Origin: CAYXDO01 sp964463485
GTDB lineage: Bacteria > Myxococcota > Kuafuiibacteriia > Kuafuiibacteriales > Kuafuiibacteriaceae
Reading direction: 5' to 3'
NCBI GenBank assembly: GCA_964463485.1
Contig: CAYXDO010000149.1
Location: 1-29,271 of the forward strand
DNA length: 29,271 bases
Part shown: piece by piece, positions 15,066-23,666 of the stretch
Position numbering within the stretch: the first letter of the stretch is position 1
Layout of the letters: every line of letters begins with the position of its first letter
Made by a program: the position numbers and the translations under genes
The notes under the pieces: model-generated
Told to the model about the DNA's origin: nothing
The model's database searches: none
The model's input: only the letters and a program-made list of their open reading frames with translations

Positions 15066-16946
15066 TCAGATCATGTCGAGCGACAACCCGAGGTCGTCGT
15101 CGATCTCCTTGAGCCGTTGATCTGCCACTTCGGTCGCATACCGAAGGAGCTCCGGGTGACCCATCACCGCGGTCTGGAACTCCTCCGAGGGAAGGAACAG
15201 CGCCATGCTGCGCCCCGACGCGACGACGGTGGCGGTCGCCGGCCTCTTCTTCACCATCGAGATCTCGCCGCACAGAGATCCGGGATCGAGGATCGCCACG
15301 AGGTTGTTCGTCCCGCGAATCACGTTCAGAGAGCCATCGATCAACACGAACAAGCCCGGCCCGGTCGTGCCTTCTTCGATGATCCGCGCGTTGTCCGCCA
15401 CATCGACGAATCGAAAACGGCGGGCGAGCGACATGCGATCGTCCGGTGAAAAGCGCTGAAAGAGCTGATGATTGCGAACCAGCACGTTCACCATGCGCTC
15501 GCGGCAGAAGCTCATCAGAACGGACAGCACCTCGGGATGGGTTCTCGCGATGTCCTCGACGACCTCGCGCGAGATCTCGAGCAACTGCGTACGTTCAGTG
15601 GCCGCCTGAATGGTCGCGCCGCGCGGCTTGTCGGTGAAGAGGCTGATCTCGCCGAAGAACTCCCCCTCGCCAATTCGTGAAACGACAGCTCGAGGCGGAT
15701 CCTCGCGGACGATCTCGACGCCGCCTTCGATGACGACGAAGAGGGACGTGCCTCGCGATCCTTGTCGGAAGAGCACATCACCTTGGTGGAGCTCGAGCAG
15801 GCGAGATCGATCGAGGACCATCTGGAACGCGGAGGGACCGAGCGCAGAGAAGAGCGGGATCGGAGGGAGCTGCCCCGGAGTCTTGGCGCCGTAGACTTCC
15901 TGAATACCAGGCGGGAGCGGCGGCCAGTCCTGTTGCTCGGGCCGCCTTCGCGCAGAAGCGGCGCCGGCGGGCCCGAGACCGCGAAGCTCGTGATCGAATC
16001 CGGTGATGAGCTCGCCGAGGTCGGGCCGCTTGTTGCGAAGTCCGACGTATCGAGCCAACGCGTCGTCGACGTGGTTGGACTGTTGGGCGAAGGACACGAA
16101 GCGGCGGTGCGCGTCCGAATCGGTGGGGTTGGCTTCGACGAGCTCCCAGAACTTGTCGAGCGGAGCGCCTCGTACGGTCGTCGTGTTTCCGGGCGGCGCA
16201 GGCTCCGGCGGCCACACGGGCGGCGGCGTCACTGCGGCTGGAGTTGGCGGAGGGACGATCGAACCCATCAGCGGCGCGGAGGCTTGAGCGCCAACGGCTT
16301 GAGGAGGATCTCGCGGGGGCCAGTCCGCGACGGAGGAAGAGCGGTCCGACCCTCTGGGAGGTTCCACTCGGTCCGGAAAGGCGTGCAGTCCGCTGCGAGC
16401 CTGACCGCTGTCGTCGAACTCGACCATTCGCAGGCTCGAGCCTTCGCCGGTCGTCGACGGATCGACGTCCATCCCGAAGCCGAGGTCGAGCTCCCTCACG
16501 CCCGATCGCGCGGGCGCGCGCGGAGGCGGCGCGGACGCCCGAAACATCGACACGACGGTCCCTGTGAGGACTGGGCCTTGCGCCGGAGGTACCGACGGTG
16601 TCCCCCGCACGGGGCGAGCCTTCGGATCGCTCGAAGCTCGCTCGAGGCGCATCAAGAAGTCGCGGCTCGGCTGGTGGTGAGGAACGGCCGCGAGCGCGGC
16701 CTTCAAGGTCACGATCGCCTTGAGCCCCAAGCCATCGGCGGCGTAGAGGGTCGCCGCGCGGTTGAGCGCGTCGACATATCCCGGGATGTCGCCCAGCGCT
16801 TTGAAACAAGCTGCGGCTTCCCGAGGCCAGTTGGCCGATCGAGGCTCCTGGCGCGCGAGGTCGAAGTAGATGTTGAGCGCTTGCTGAGCCTGGCCCGAAG
16901 CCAGGGCACGCTGAGCCTGTTCCGCGAGCGTTTTCACGCGATCCAT
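15066..16946 (-). CDS. TPR protein with two cyclic-nucleotide-binding domains
   Basis: A 626-residue cytosolic protein. The N-terminal helices (about 1-105) have TPR character (LAEQAQRALASGQAQQALNIYFDLARQEP). A Pro/Ala/Ser-rich linker covers about 110-260, and a short helical region 262-325. Two CRP-like beta-barrel domains follow. The first is about 365-485 with phosphate-binding-cassette-like FGEISLF...RGAT (431-445). The second is about 490-610 with CGEISMV...PATAT (559-573), more degenerate. No helix-turn-helix follows, so it is not a transcription factor of the usual kind. It could sense cAMP, cGMP or another nucleotide, or only bind proteins. The last codon abuts the GTG of the PEGA-like gene (TGA-GTG), so both are translated together. 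Confidence 0.87.
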   Translation of the reverse strand: MDRVKTLAEQAQRALASGQAQQALNIYFDLARQEPRSANWPREAAACFKALGDIPGYVDALNRAATLYAADGLGLKAIVTLKAALAAVPHHQPSRDFLMRLERASSDPKARPVRGTPSVPPAQGPVLTGTVVSMFRASAPPPRAPARSGVRELDLGFGMDVDPSTTGEGSSLRMVEFDDSGQARSGLHAFPDRVEPPRGSDRSSSVADWPPRDPPQAVGAQASAPLMGSIVPPPTPAAVTPPPVWPPEPAPPGNTTTVRGAPLDKFWELVEANPTDSDAHRRFVSFAQQSNHVDDALARYVGLRNKRPDLGELITGFDHELRGLGPAGAASARRRPEQQDWPPLPPGIQEVYGAKTPGQLPPIPLFSALGPSAFQMVLDRSRLLELHQGDVLFRQGSRGTSLFVVIEGGVEIVREDPPRAVVSRIGEGEFFGEISLFTDKPRGATIQAATERTQLLEISREVVEDIARTHPEVLSVLMSFCRERMVNVLVRNHQLFQRFSPDDRMSLARRFRFVDVADNARIIEEGTTGPGLFVLIDGSLNVIRGTNNLVAILDPGSLCGEISMVKKRPATATVVASGRSMALFLPSEEFQTAVMGHPELLRYATEVADQRLKEIDDDLGLSLDMI

Positions 16947-17044
16947 CTATCGTCGCGTATACCGAAGGGCCGCGGAGAAGGCTAGGCGCCCCCGGGCGGA
17001 GCCGGGTGCACGACCCTGCGGCGATTCAGTTCAACCTCCGCATG

Positions 17045-17144
17045 AACCACGGAGAGCACAGAGAAGGAACACCGAGGGCACGAAGGACTTTTCTCCAAAA
17101 ATCCTCTGTGTTCTCTGCGTTCCTGCTCTGTGTCCTCTGTGGTT
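17045..17144. repeat. 100-base imperfect palindrome built of CTCTGTG-type motifs
   Basis: The left arm (from AACCAC at 17045) and right arm (to GTGGTT at 17144) pair along nearly their whole length: AACCAC/GTGGTT, CACAGAG/CTCTGTG, GGAAC/GTTCC and further blocks, with a small central loop near 17088-17098. Each arm repeats CTCTGTG/TTCTCTG-like words on one strand. It lies between tatD (its 3' side) and the TPR/cNMP gene (its 5' side). Similar words occur as dispersed repeats in several bacterial groups; this is from memory. A transcript would fold into a long hairpin. Confidence 0.75.
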
Positions 17145-17209
17145 TGCCCGGCGCCGAGCGATGAGCTTGGTCGTGCGCTCCGCGGAGGCTTCCCGGACGG
17201 GCCCGGACA

Positions 17210-17986
17210 CTACGGAGGCAAGCGAAAGAGCCGCGCGGCATTTTCGGACGTCACTCGCCGCGCCTCGAGCTCTTCTACACCCCAAACCTCGGCCAGCTTC
17301 TTGGCGGTATGGGCCACGAACGCCGGCTCGTTCCTTCGACCTCGCATCGGGATCGGCGCAAGGAACGGGCAGTCGGTCTCCACCATCACCCTGTCCCGCG
17401 GCACCGTTCGCGCGATCTCGCGGAGCGCCTCGGCGTTCTTGAACGTCAGCACCCCCGAAAACGAAACGTAAAACCCGAGCGCCAGCGCGCCCTCTGCGAG
17501 CTTCTTGCTTCCGCCAAAGCAGTGCATGACGCCGCCCACCTCCTCCGCGTGCTCCTCCTCCAATACCCGCAGCGTGTCGTCTTCCGCTTCGCGACTGTGC
17601 ACCACCACGGGCAGGCCCAACTCCTTGGCGAGCCGAACGAAGCGTCGGAACACCTCGACCTGAGCCTCGCGCGCCGAATGATCGTAGTGATAGTCGAGCC
17701 CCGTCTCCCCTATCCCAACCACCTTGGGCCGACCCGCTTGCGCCCTGATCCGCGCAAGCACCGCCTCGTCCACCAAACGAGCGTCGTGTGGATGAACACC
17801 AACGCTCGCGAAAACCTCGGCGTGGGCTTGGGCGATCTCCAAGGTCGGCTCGTTGGCCTTCTCCGCATCACTTGCGCCGATCGCCACGATCCGGCTGACC
17901 CCAGCTGCCTTGGCTCGTTCCAACACCGACGGCAGCTCCGCCCCAAAGCCCTCCAGATGTGCGTGCGAATCGACGAGCCCAGTCAC
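17210..17986 (-). CDS. tatD: TatD-family metal-dependent hydrolase (DNase)
   Basis: A 258-residue TIM-barrel amidohydrolase-fold enzyme; TatD proteins are metal-dependent 3'-5' exonucleases involved in DNA repair and quality control. Metal ligands are visible: DSHAHL near the N-terminus, GETGLDYH (Glu, about 95), VVHSRE (His), MHCFGG (His) and ETDCPFLAP (Asp). The start is GTG 17986, opening MTGLVDSHAHLE and giving the usual family length. The longer upstream frame is Arg/Lys-rich and overlaps the divergent gene's start, so it was rejected. It is transcribed divergently from the PilZ/pseudokinase gene with a 136-base gap. No operon partner is seen. Confidence 0.93.
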   Translation of the reverse strand: MTGLVDSHAHLEGFGAELPSVLERAKAAGVSRIVAIGASDAEKANEPTLEIAQAHAEVFASVGVHPHDARLVDEAVLARIRAQAGRPKVVGIGETGLDYHYDHSAREAQVEVFRRFVRLAKELGLPVVVHSREAEDDTLRVLEEEHAEEVGGVMHCFGGSKKLAEGALALGFYVSFSGVLTFKNAEALREIARTVPRDRVMVETDCPFLAPIPMRGRRNEPAFVAHTAKKLAEVWGVEELEARRVTSENAARLFRLPP

Positions 17987-18122
17987 AAAGCGCCCAGACC
18001 GCACCCGATGCGACTTGGCAAGATGCCGGTCTCGAGCTCGGCGAACGCTGAGGTGTTTTTTCGCCCATTTGTTCGCTCGGGCAGTCTTCGCTTTTGGCCC
18101 GCGTTCCTCTAGCCTCCGGGCG

Positions 18123-21100
18123 ATGGCGAGCCGCCGACCGATGATCCTCGTCTGCCCGAACGCCGGCGTCATCGGCAGCACGCTGGTCCGCCGCCGCGAC
18201 CTCGAGCTCTGCTGGGCCCTCACGTCCAACGAAGCAGCGGCCGTGCTGTCGCGAACACGAGTGGACCTCGCGCTGCTCCGCGAGTCTCACGCCAAGCCGA
18301 TCCTCGACAGCCAGCCCGTGAGCACCCAAGACGATCGCACGCGGTTCGCCGTGTTGCTCGAGGAAGACGGCTGGTCTCGGCGCGACCACTGGATCTCGAT
18401 GGGCGCCACCGCAGTCGTCAGCGCTCGAATGAGGCGCGAGCTCGAAGCCGTAATCTCCGAGCTCACCGGCCTCGCCTTCTCTCGCCACCTGCGGGCGCCG
18501 ATCGCCAAGGTCGTGAGGGTCACGTCCGGATCGTTCGATGCCACACTCGAGACGCACGACCTCTCGATCTCCGGCGTGAGCGTCATCGACCTCCCCCCCG
18601 GCAAGCTCGGCAGCGCGGTTCGAGTGCGCTTCGATTTCCTCCCGAACGCCCTGTCCGCGTTGGTCGTCCGCTACTTCGCCGCTCACGATCGACCGGCCGC
18701 GGGCCTGTCTTTCCTCGAGGTGACCGACGAAGAGCGAGCGATGCTCGAGCACGCGGTCAAAGACGCGAACGTACGCGCGCGAGCCGAGCGACCGCCGGAG
18801 TTCGGCGACGCGATCGGCGAGGAGTTCGGGCCGCCGACGGGCGAGTTCGACACGCCGAGCATGACCGCGGAGCTCCCGAAGCGTCCGCCGGTTCCGGCCG
18901 TCGACATGGTGAGAAGCATCCTCGCAGGCGCTTCGGTCGAAGGCGGCCCGCCTTGGCTCGTCGATCTCGCCAAGGAGCTGACCGACAGCGAGAAGAAGGA
19001 GGCGCTCGGAGAGCCCGCTCCCCCTTGGGCGAGAAAGGCGCTGGAAGGGCGCCTGAAGGTGCACGCAGCGCGATCTCGCGCGGGCGACCGCAACCTGAGT
19101 CGATCGGAATTTCGAGAGACCTTCGAGCTCTGCGAGACGCTCGCCAAAGTCGCCGCAGGAGCTCCGAACGAGCAGCTCCTCGAGGTCACCGAGGTTCGCT
19201 CGGGTCTGCTTCGGGGCCTCTACGGCGTCGAAAAGAAGCCCCACAAACGTGTCGAGGTCCGCGGCGTGGTGCTCGGAACACCTTCGCAGCCGCCTCCTGC
19301 GCCCGTTAGCCTCGCACCTGGAGACGACATCAAAGATCGCGCCGAAGCGATGCTCCGTCGAGGCGACATCCGCGGCGCAGCCGATCTCTACAAGAGCCGC
19401 AACTTCTTGAAGCAGGCCATTCAGATCTATCTCAACTTGCTCGACCTCCCTGGCGAAGCGGCTCCGCTCTATGCGCGCCTAGGAGATCACCAGCGCGCCG
19501 CTGATCTCTTCGCGCTCGCGGGCGCGCTCGATCACGCCGCTCAAGAGCTCGTGAAGGTCGCGCGCACCTCTCCGCGCCCCGAGCTCTTCATCCCGCGCCT
19601 CAATCGCCTCTCCATCGAGATCACCCTCGGCTTCCTCGAAGAGATCACACGGCGAAGACCACTCTCGGAGGACACCGTAGAGCTCTGGTACCTGTTCGCG
19701 CTGTCCCTCGAACGCGTCGGGGAGGTCGAGAGATCCCGCGCGATCCTCGAACAGATTCGAGATCGCTTCGCCGGCTACAAAGACGTGGTGTCCAGGCTCG
19801 AAGGCCCCGCCGCCGTGGAGCCGCGACCGTCGATGGCGCCGCCGTTCGGCATGGTCGCGCCGATCCCGCCGGCGCCCCTACCAGGCTGGTCCGAGCACCC
19901 GACCTGGGACGAGGTCACCGGATCCTTTCGAGCCCCCGCGGAGCTCGTCACGGGGAAGGACATCGACGCCGTCGCGCGCGAGGCCGCCGGCGTCGTCACC
20001 GGACGTTTCGACGCTCCGCGCACCGTCTCGGCCACCGGCCGAACCTTCGAAGTCGCCGCTGCGGAGCCACCCGTCATTCGCGGCACCGCCGAACGACCGT
20101 CTGAACCTGCTCTGCCCCAAGCGCTTGGGGCGTTCGACGACGGACCCCTCGACCCGTTGCTGCGGGACTCCGCGATCAAGCGATCTGCCTTCGACCCGAA
20201 CACGACCGCGACGAGGCTCCGGGTCGGGGGTCGCCGCGTCACTCCTGAGACCATCGAAGATCACGACCTCGTGGCGCTCGCAGACATCGGCGTCGGCCAC
20301 TTCGACGCCGCCGTCGACGCCCTCGATCGCATCGAAGCGATCCACTCTGGCTTCGATCGCGCGGGCGAGCGCGCCGACGCGATCCGACGCTGGCAAGAAG
20401 CGATCGCCTCGCGAACCTCGCACCTGTCGCTCGCCGGCCGCTTGGAAGACGTCTCCGAGGCTCGCTACGCCCTGCGCGGCGAGCTCGGTCGCGGCAAACA
20501 CGCGGTCGTCTACTGCGCCAAGGACAGCATCGATGCGCGAGATGTCCTCCTGAAGGTGTATCGACCCGAGTACGTCGCCGGCTGGCGAAATCGCCGCCCG
20601 GTCTTCGATCGGCTCCAGAAGATCGCCAAGCTCGACCACCCAAACCTCGCCGCTGTCCTCGACGTCGGCGAAGTCGACAAACGCGCCTACGTCGCCTCCG
20701 AGTACGTTCCCGGAACCCTCTCCGGCTTACTCTCCGTAAGAAACCGCATCTCGATCGTGGAGAGCTTGCGCCTCGCCATGCGCATCAGCGCCGCGCTCAT
20801 CGACATCCACTCAGCGAAGCTCGCGCACGGAAACATCAAGCTCGAGAACGTGCTCTTCGACCCGCTCGGCACCGTGAAGCTCACCGACTTCTGGCTCCCG
20901 GTCCCCGAACCTCCGTCCGAGGCCAGCACCGAAAGAGAGCTCGCCTTCCGATCCTCGGCCCAGCTCGAAGGCCAAACACCCGTCCCCGCCGACGACATCT
21001 TCGCCGTGGGCGTCCTCCTCTACCGGACCATCTCCGGACGCTGGCCGTACGCCGGCCTCGAACGCCAACAGATGCCCTCGAGCCTCGCAGGCGCCACCAA

Positions 21101-21362
21101 GGCTCGACCCGACTGGCTCGACGCCCTCGTCCTCCGCGCCCTCCACCCCGATCCGGCCGTCCGCTACCCAACCGCGATGGAGTTCTCCAAAACGCTCGGC
21201 TTCATCTTGGGCAAAGTCAGCAGCGCCCGGTCCGACGCCGAGCTCCCAAGCGTGATCGTCCCGCCAACCCCCAAATCCGCGCCTCCGCCCGTCATCAGCA
21301 CGCAGGGACTGCCGATAGAGTCGGTCGACATCCTCGCCCCGGAAGACGAGAAAAACCGCTAG
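18123..21362 (+). CDS. PilZ-TPR-pseudokinase fusion protein
   Basis: A 1079-residue cytosolic protein; start ATG 18123. Residues 1-115 look like a degenerate receiver-type alpha/beta domain (PMILVCPNAGVIGSTLVRR...FAVLLEEDGWSRRDHWISMGATAVVS). Residues about 120-215 are PilZ-like, with DLSISG at 146-151, LGSAVRVRFDFLP and GLSFLEVTDEER; the preceding RxxxR of c-di-GMP binders is not clear. A linker follows, then TPR-like helices at about 400-560 (AEAMLRRGDIRGAADLYKSRNFLKQAIQIY). After another linker, a protein-kinase fold starts near 782: GRGKHAVVY loop, VLLK lysine (811), then HGN at 902-904 in place of HRD, N909, and DFW at 922-924 in place of DFG. Loss of the catalytic Asp makes a pseudokinase likely. 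It may be a scaffold linking nucleotide signalling to other proteins. Confidence 0.85.
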   Translation: MASRRPMILVCPNAGVIGSTLVRRRDLELCWALTSNEAAAVLSRTRVDLALLRESHAKPILDSQPVSTQDDRTRFAVLLEEDGWSRRDHWISMGATAVVSARMRRELEAVISELTGLAFSRHLRAPIAKVVRVTSGSFDATLETHDLSISGVSVIDLPPGKLGSAVRVRFDFLPNALSALVVRYFAAHDRPAAGLSFLEVTDEERAMLEHAVKDANVRARAERPPEFGDAIGEEFGPPTGEFDTPSMTAELPKRPPVPAVDMVRSILAGASVEGGPPWLVDLAKELTDSEKKEALGEPAPPWARKALEGRLKVHAARSRAGDRNLSRSEFRETFELCETLAKVAAGAPNEQLLEVTEVRSGLLRGLYGVEKKPHKRVEVRGVVLGTPSQPPPAPVSLAPGDDIKDRAEAMLRRGDIRGAADLYKSRNFLKQAIQIYLNLLDLPGEAAPLYARLGDHQRAADLFALAGALDHAAQELVKVARTSPRPELFIPRLNRLSIEITLGFLEEITRRRPLSEDTVELWYLFALSLERVGEVERSRAILEQIRDRFAGYKDVVSRLEGPAAVEPRPSMAPPFGMVAPIPPAPLPGWSEHPTWDEVTGSFRAPAELVTGKDIDAVAREAAGVVTGRFDAPRTVSATGRTFEVAAAEPPVIRGTAERPSEPALPQALGAFDDGPLDPLLRDSAIKRSAFDPNTTATRLRVGGRRVTPETIEDHDLVALADIGVGHFDAAVDALDRIEAIHSGFDRAGERADAIRRWQEAIASRTSHLSLAGRLEDVSEARYALRGELGRGKHAVVYCAKDSIDARDVLLKVYRPEYVAGWRNRRPVFDRLQKIAKLDHPNLAAVLDVGEVDKRAYVASEYVPGTLSGLLSVRNRISIVESLRLAMRISAALIDIHSAKLAHGNIKLENVLFDPLGTVKLTDFWLPVPEPPSEASTERELAFRSSAQLEGQTPVPADDIFAVGVLLYRTISGRWPYAGLERQQMPSSLAGATKARPDWLDALVLRALHPDPAVRYPTAMEFSKTLGFILGKVSSARSDAELPSVIVPPTPKSAPPPVISTQGLPIESVDILAPEDEKNR

Positions 21363-21383
21363 AAGCGAACCTCTGGCGTCCAA

Positions 21384-21420
21384 GCGTTCAACCCCAAGCT
21401 TTCAGCTTTTGGCTGAACGC
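21384..21420. terminator. Bidirectional hairpin between convergent genes
   Basis: GCGTTCA (21384-21390) pairs with TGAACGC (21414-21420), and an inner block pairs CCAAGC with GCTTTTGG with a slip. The hairpin lies between the stop of the pseudokinase fusion (plus strand) and the stop of the sigma factor (minus strand). A long T-tract is missing, but the position fits a shared terminator. Confidence 0.6.
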
Positions 21421-21434
21421 CCCGTTCCGTAACA

Positions 21435-22001
21435 TCACGGCCCCTTCAAGAGCTCCTCGAGCCTCGCGAGCGCCCGCATCTTTCTCATCCGAACGCCGCC
21501 AGGAGTGATCCCCAAAAGGCTCGCCACCCTCGGAGCTGGCATCTCGTCTTCGACCAGCAACAGCAACAACGTCCGATCCTCTGCGGAGAGCCTGTCTAGC
21601 GCGGCTCGAACTCGTGCCCTCTCGGCGGCGTCGAGGAGCGCCTCATCCTGAGGCTGCCCCGGATCGGCGACCCCCGCCGCGGCTGATAGATCGGAGGCGG
21701 GTCGACTGCTCTTGCGACCCTGCCGATGAAAAAATCGACCCGCGACGGAGTAGACGAAGGTCGTCAGCGCCGCGTCCCCCCGATAGCTGCGCAAGACTTT
21801 GAAATCGTCCTGCACGAGCAGCACCTCGAACCCTTGGAGCAGGTCGTCCTCTTGGCCCTCGAGCGACCGATTTCGCGCCTTCGCGCGCTGCAAACACGAC
21901 CGGACGATCGCGCGAACCTGCTGAAGCAAGGACGAAAGCGCCGTCTGGTCCCCGGCGACGACTCGCGCGACGAGCTCCAGGTCCTCGGATCGCTGCGCCA
22001 T
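21435..22001 (-). CDS. RNA polymerase sigma factor, ECF-like (sigma-70 family)
   Basis: A 188-residue protein with only regions 2 and 4. Region 2: DLELVARVVAGDQTALSSLLQQV through EDDLLQGFEVLLVQDDFKVLRSYRGDAALTTFVYSVAGRFFHRQGRK (the core-binding and -10 recognition helices). Region 4: RVRAALDRLSAEDRTLLLLLVEDEMPAPRVASLLGITPGGVRMRKMRALARLEELL, with a clear helix-turn-helix. The start is ATG 21999-22001. No anti-sigma gene adjoins it. The divergent neighbour codes for an envelope lipoprotein, so a cell-envelope stress role is possible but unproven. Gln/Asp-rich linker at about 105-125 is ordinary. Confidence 0.9.
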   Translation of the reverse strand: MAQRSEDLELVARVVAGDQTALSSLLQQVRAIVRSCLQRAKARNRSLEGQEDDLLQGFEVLLVQDDFKVLRSYRGDAALTTFVYSVAGRFFHRQGRKSSRPASDLSAAAGVADPGQPQDEALLDAAERARVRAALDRLSAEDRTLLLLLVEDEMPAPRVASLLGITPGGVRMRKMRALARLEELLKGP

Positions 22002-22120
22002 CAGCCGGACGCAGGTTACTCCGAAAACGGTCCGACGGCCCGTTGAGGCGCTTCGACGCCCCGCTTCGTGGGAAGCACGGGGATCGACAGAGACACACTC
22101 ATTCTGACACCATTTCTATC

Positions 22121-22783
22121 GTGCCATCTCGCGACCCGAAGGGAGCTCCGAGCCGCGCGGGCCGCTGGGCCCGACGCCTCGCCTCCGTCCTCGCCGTCGC
22201 AGCCCTCGGCTGTGCGAGTACACCTCGCAGCTCCGGCGCCGATGGGTATTGGGTTGGCGAGCTTCCTCCCGAACCCTACGTCGAGAGTATTCCGCCGCCC
22301 ATGTCAGGCTACGCGTGGGTTCCTGGGTACTGGGAGCTCTCCGCCGGGATGTGGATCTGGGTTCCAGGTCGTCTCTACCCGCTCGCCTACGCGAGCAACT
22401 GGATTCCTCCGCGATGTACGCCGCATCGCGGCTCGTGCTGGTACGTCCCTGGCCACTGGGACCCCGCCCGCGATCCCCGTCCTCGCAAGTCCGACTCGCG
22501 ACCTCGAGCGACCGCGCAAGCCGCGACCAACCCGCATACCAGCACCTCTCTGCGACCCTCCGTCAACGCCCTCGGGCGGACCGGGTCGAGGACCCCTCGC
22601 CCCGGAGTCGCCTCCACCCCTAGCATCGCGCCTCGAAGGCCCGACCCTCGGCCCCTCGCCCACCTCAACCCTCAGCCCCCGATGGCAACCCAGGCCACCA
22701 CGACTCCCGCGCTCGTCCCGAATCAGCCGGCCATCGTTCCCCCGTCCGTCAAACGACAATACCCAGGCCCCAAAAAATACTGA
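22121..22783 (+). CDS. Lipoprotein with YXWXPGYW-type repeats
   Basis: A 220-residue envelope protein, if started at GTG 22121; a TTG at 22043 would add 26 residues. A basic n-region and hydrophobic helix lead to the lipobox VAALGC, with the lipidated Cys at residue 31. The mature part has aromatic-rich repeats of the YXWXPGYW type: YAWVPGYWELSAGMWIWVPGR and CWYVPGHWD. These are found in envelope proteins of many proteobacteria and have no settled function. The C-terminal half is Pro/Thr/Arg-rich and probably disordered. It is divergent from the sigma factor (119-base gap) and convergent with the beta-barrel gene (16-base gap). No good ribosome site was found, so the start is uncertain. Confidence 0.75.
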   Translation: MPSRDPKGAPSRAGRWARRLASVLAVAALGCASTPRSSGADGYWVGELPPEPYVESIPPPMSGYAWVPGYWELSAGMWIWVPGRLYPLAYASNWIPPRCTPHRGSCWYVPGHWDPARDPRPRKSDSRPRATAQAATNPHTSTSLRPSVNALGRTGSRTPRPGVASTPSIAPRRPDPRPLAHLNPQPPMATQATTTPALVPNQPAIVPPSVKRQYPGPKKY

Positions 22784-22799
22784 GTCGCGACAGATCAAC

Positions 22800-23666
22800 T
22801 CACAAATCGATCCATGCCCCGAGCCCCGCGGACGCCTCGATCCGGTCGATGAATTGCAGCTGAGGGCTCGGTCCGAAAAAACCGAGCACACCCACCCGGA
22901 GCCGCGACCGCATCCCCTCCGACCGCCATTCCACACCCACTTGGAAATCCACTTGCGGTCTCATCCCGGAATCTTCCGAAATCTCCGTCCACAAACCCAC
23001 GAATGGGTGTGCCGAGAGCTCGGACGAGGCTGACTCCAGTCCCAGGTTGAAATGCCACGGCCCCGCCGGACCGCGATGGACGAACCCAAATCCCAGCTCT
23101 GAGAAGATCCTCAGGAAATCGACGGGTGCCGCGCTCATCCCTAAAATGAACGCGTCCCGGCTGTATTCGTTCGAACGCGCTCCCGCAAACGTTTCGAAGT
23201 ACTCGTCGACCAGATGGGAGCTGACGTGGCGATACTCGAGCTTGAGCTGGTAGTCGTCGCCTGAGTCATACGCGACGATGAACCCTCCGAGAAAGTCCGC
23301 CGAAAGCACCTCCCGGTTTCGCTCGAGGTCGAGCCTCGCAAAAACTGCGGCCTCCGCATCCAATTGAAACGCCCCCTCGTGAAGATCCCATCTCAGCACG
23401 CCCGTCCGACCTCCGATCCCGAGGTCCCAATAGAAGTGCTTCGACTCGAAGTCGAAAAAGAGCTCGTCACTCATGCGAGCTTCTCGTAGCCGCCCCATCG
23501 AAACGGGAAACGCCAGCACGCTCGGAAGCGCGTCGAAGGCCTGCGCCGACAGCAGAAGAGCGACGGCCAGCACCCCGAGAGTGTAGGAATGGCCGCGTGG
23601 GCGCGCCAGGTCAGAAGTCGAACAGGATCCGCGACAAATTGACCTTCCCATCGACGACCAGAACAC
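22800..23666 (-). CDS. Outer-membrane beta-barrel-like protein (DUF1207-like?)
   Basis: A 288-residue protein with a signal-type helix (TLGVLAVALLLSAQAFDA), then a pattern of alternating polar and hydrophobic strands: FFDFESKHFYWDLGIGGRTGVLRWDL, FLGGFIVAYDSGDDYQLKLEYRHVSSHLVDEYF, FSELGFGFVHRGPAGPWHFNLGLE, DFQVGVEWRSE and SRLRVGVLGFFG. Aromatic girdles and the 'EYRHVSSHLVDEY' segment suggest an outer-membrane barrel. LPSVLAFPVSMGRLREARMS is reminiscent of DUF1207, but I am not sure. Its N-terminus overlaps the end of the ATL gene by up to 56 bases (GTG 23666, or ATG 23651), so the two may be co-transcribed. The start is uncertain, as the n-region is long. Confidence 0.68.
   Translation of the reverse strand: MFWSSMGRSICRGSCSTSDLARPRGHSYTLGVLAVALLLSAQAFDALPSVLAFPVSMGRLREARMSDELFFDFESKHFYWDLGIGGRTGVLRWDLHEGAFQLDAEAAVFARLDLERNREVLSADFLGGFIVAYDSGDDYQLKLEYRHVSSHLVDEYFETFAGARSNEYSRDAFILGMSAAPVDFLRIFSELGFGFVHRGPAGPWHFNLGLESASSELSAHPFVGLWTEISEDSGMRPQVDFQVGVEWRSEGMRSRLRVGVLGFFGPSPQLQFIDRIEASAGLGAWIDL

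Noticed and set aside
15762..16985. A 407-codon plus-strand frame over the TPR/cNMP gene
   Set aside because: Low-complexity Arg/Gly/Glu composition; the opposite strand carries clear cNMP domains.
17868..19244. A 458-codon minus-strand frame over tatD and the fusion gene
   Set aside because: No domain, and it covers the divergent start region where both real genes have motifs at their N-termini.
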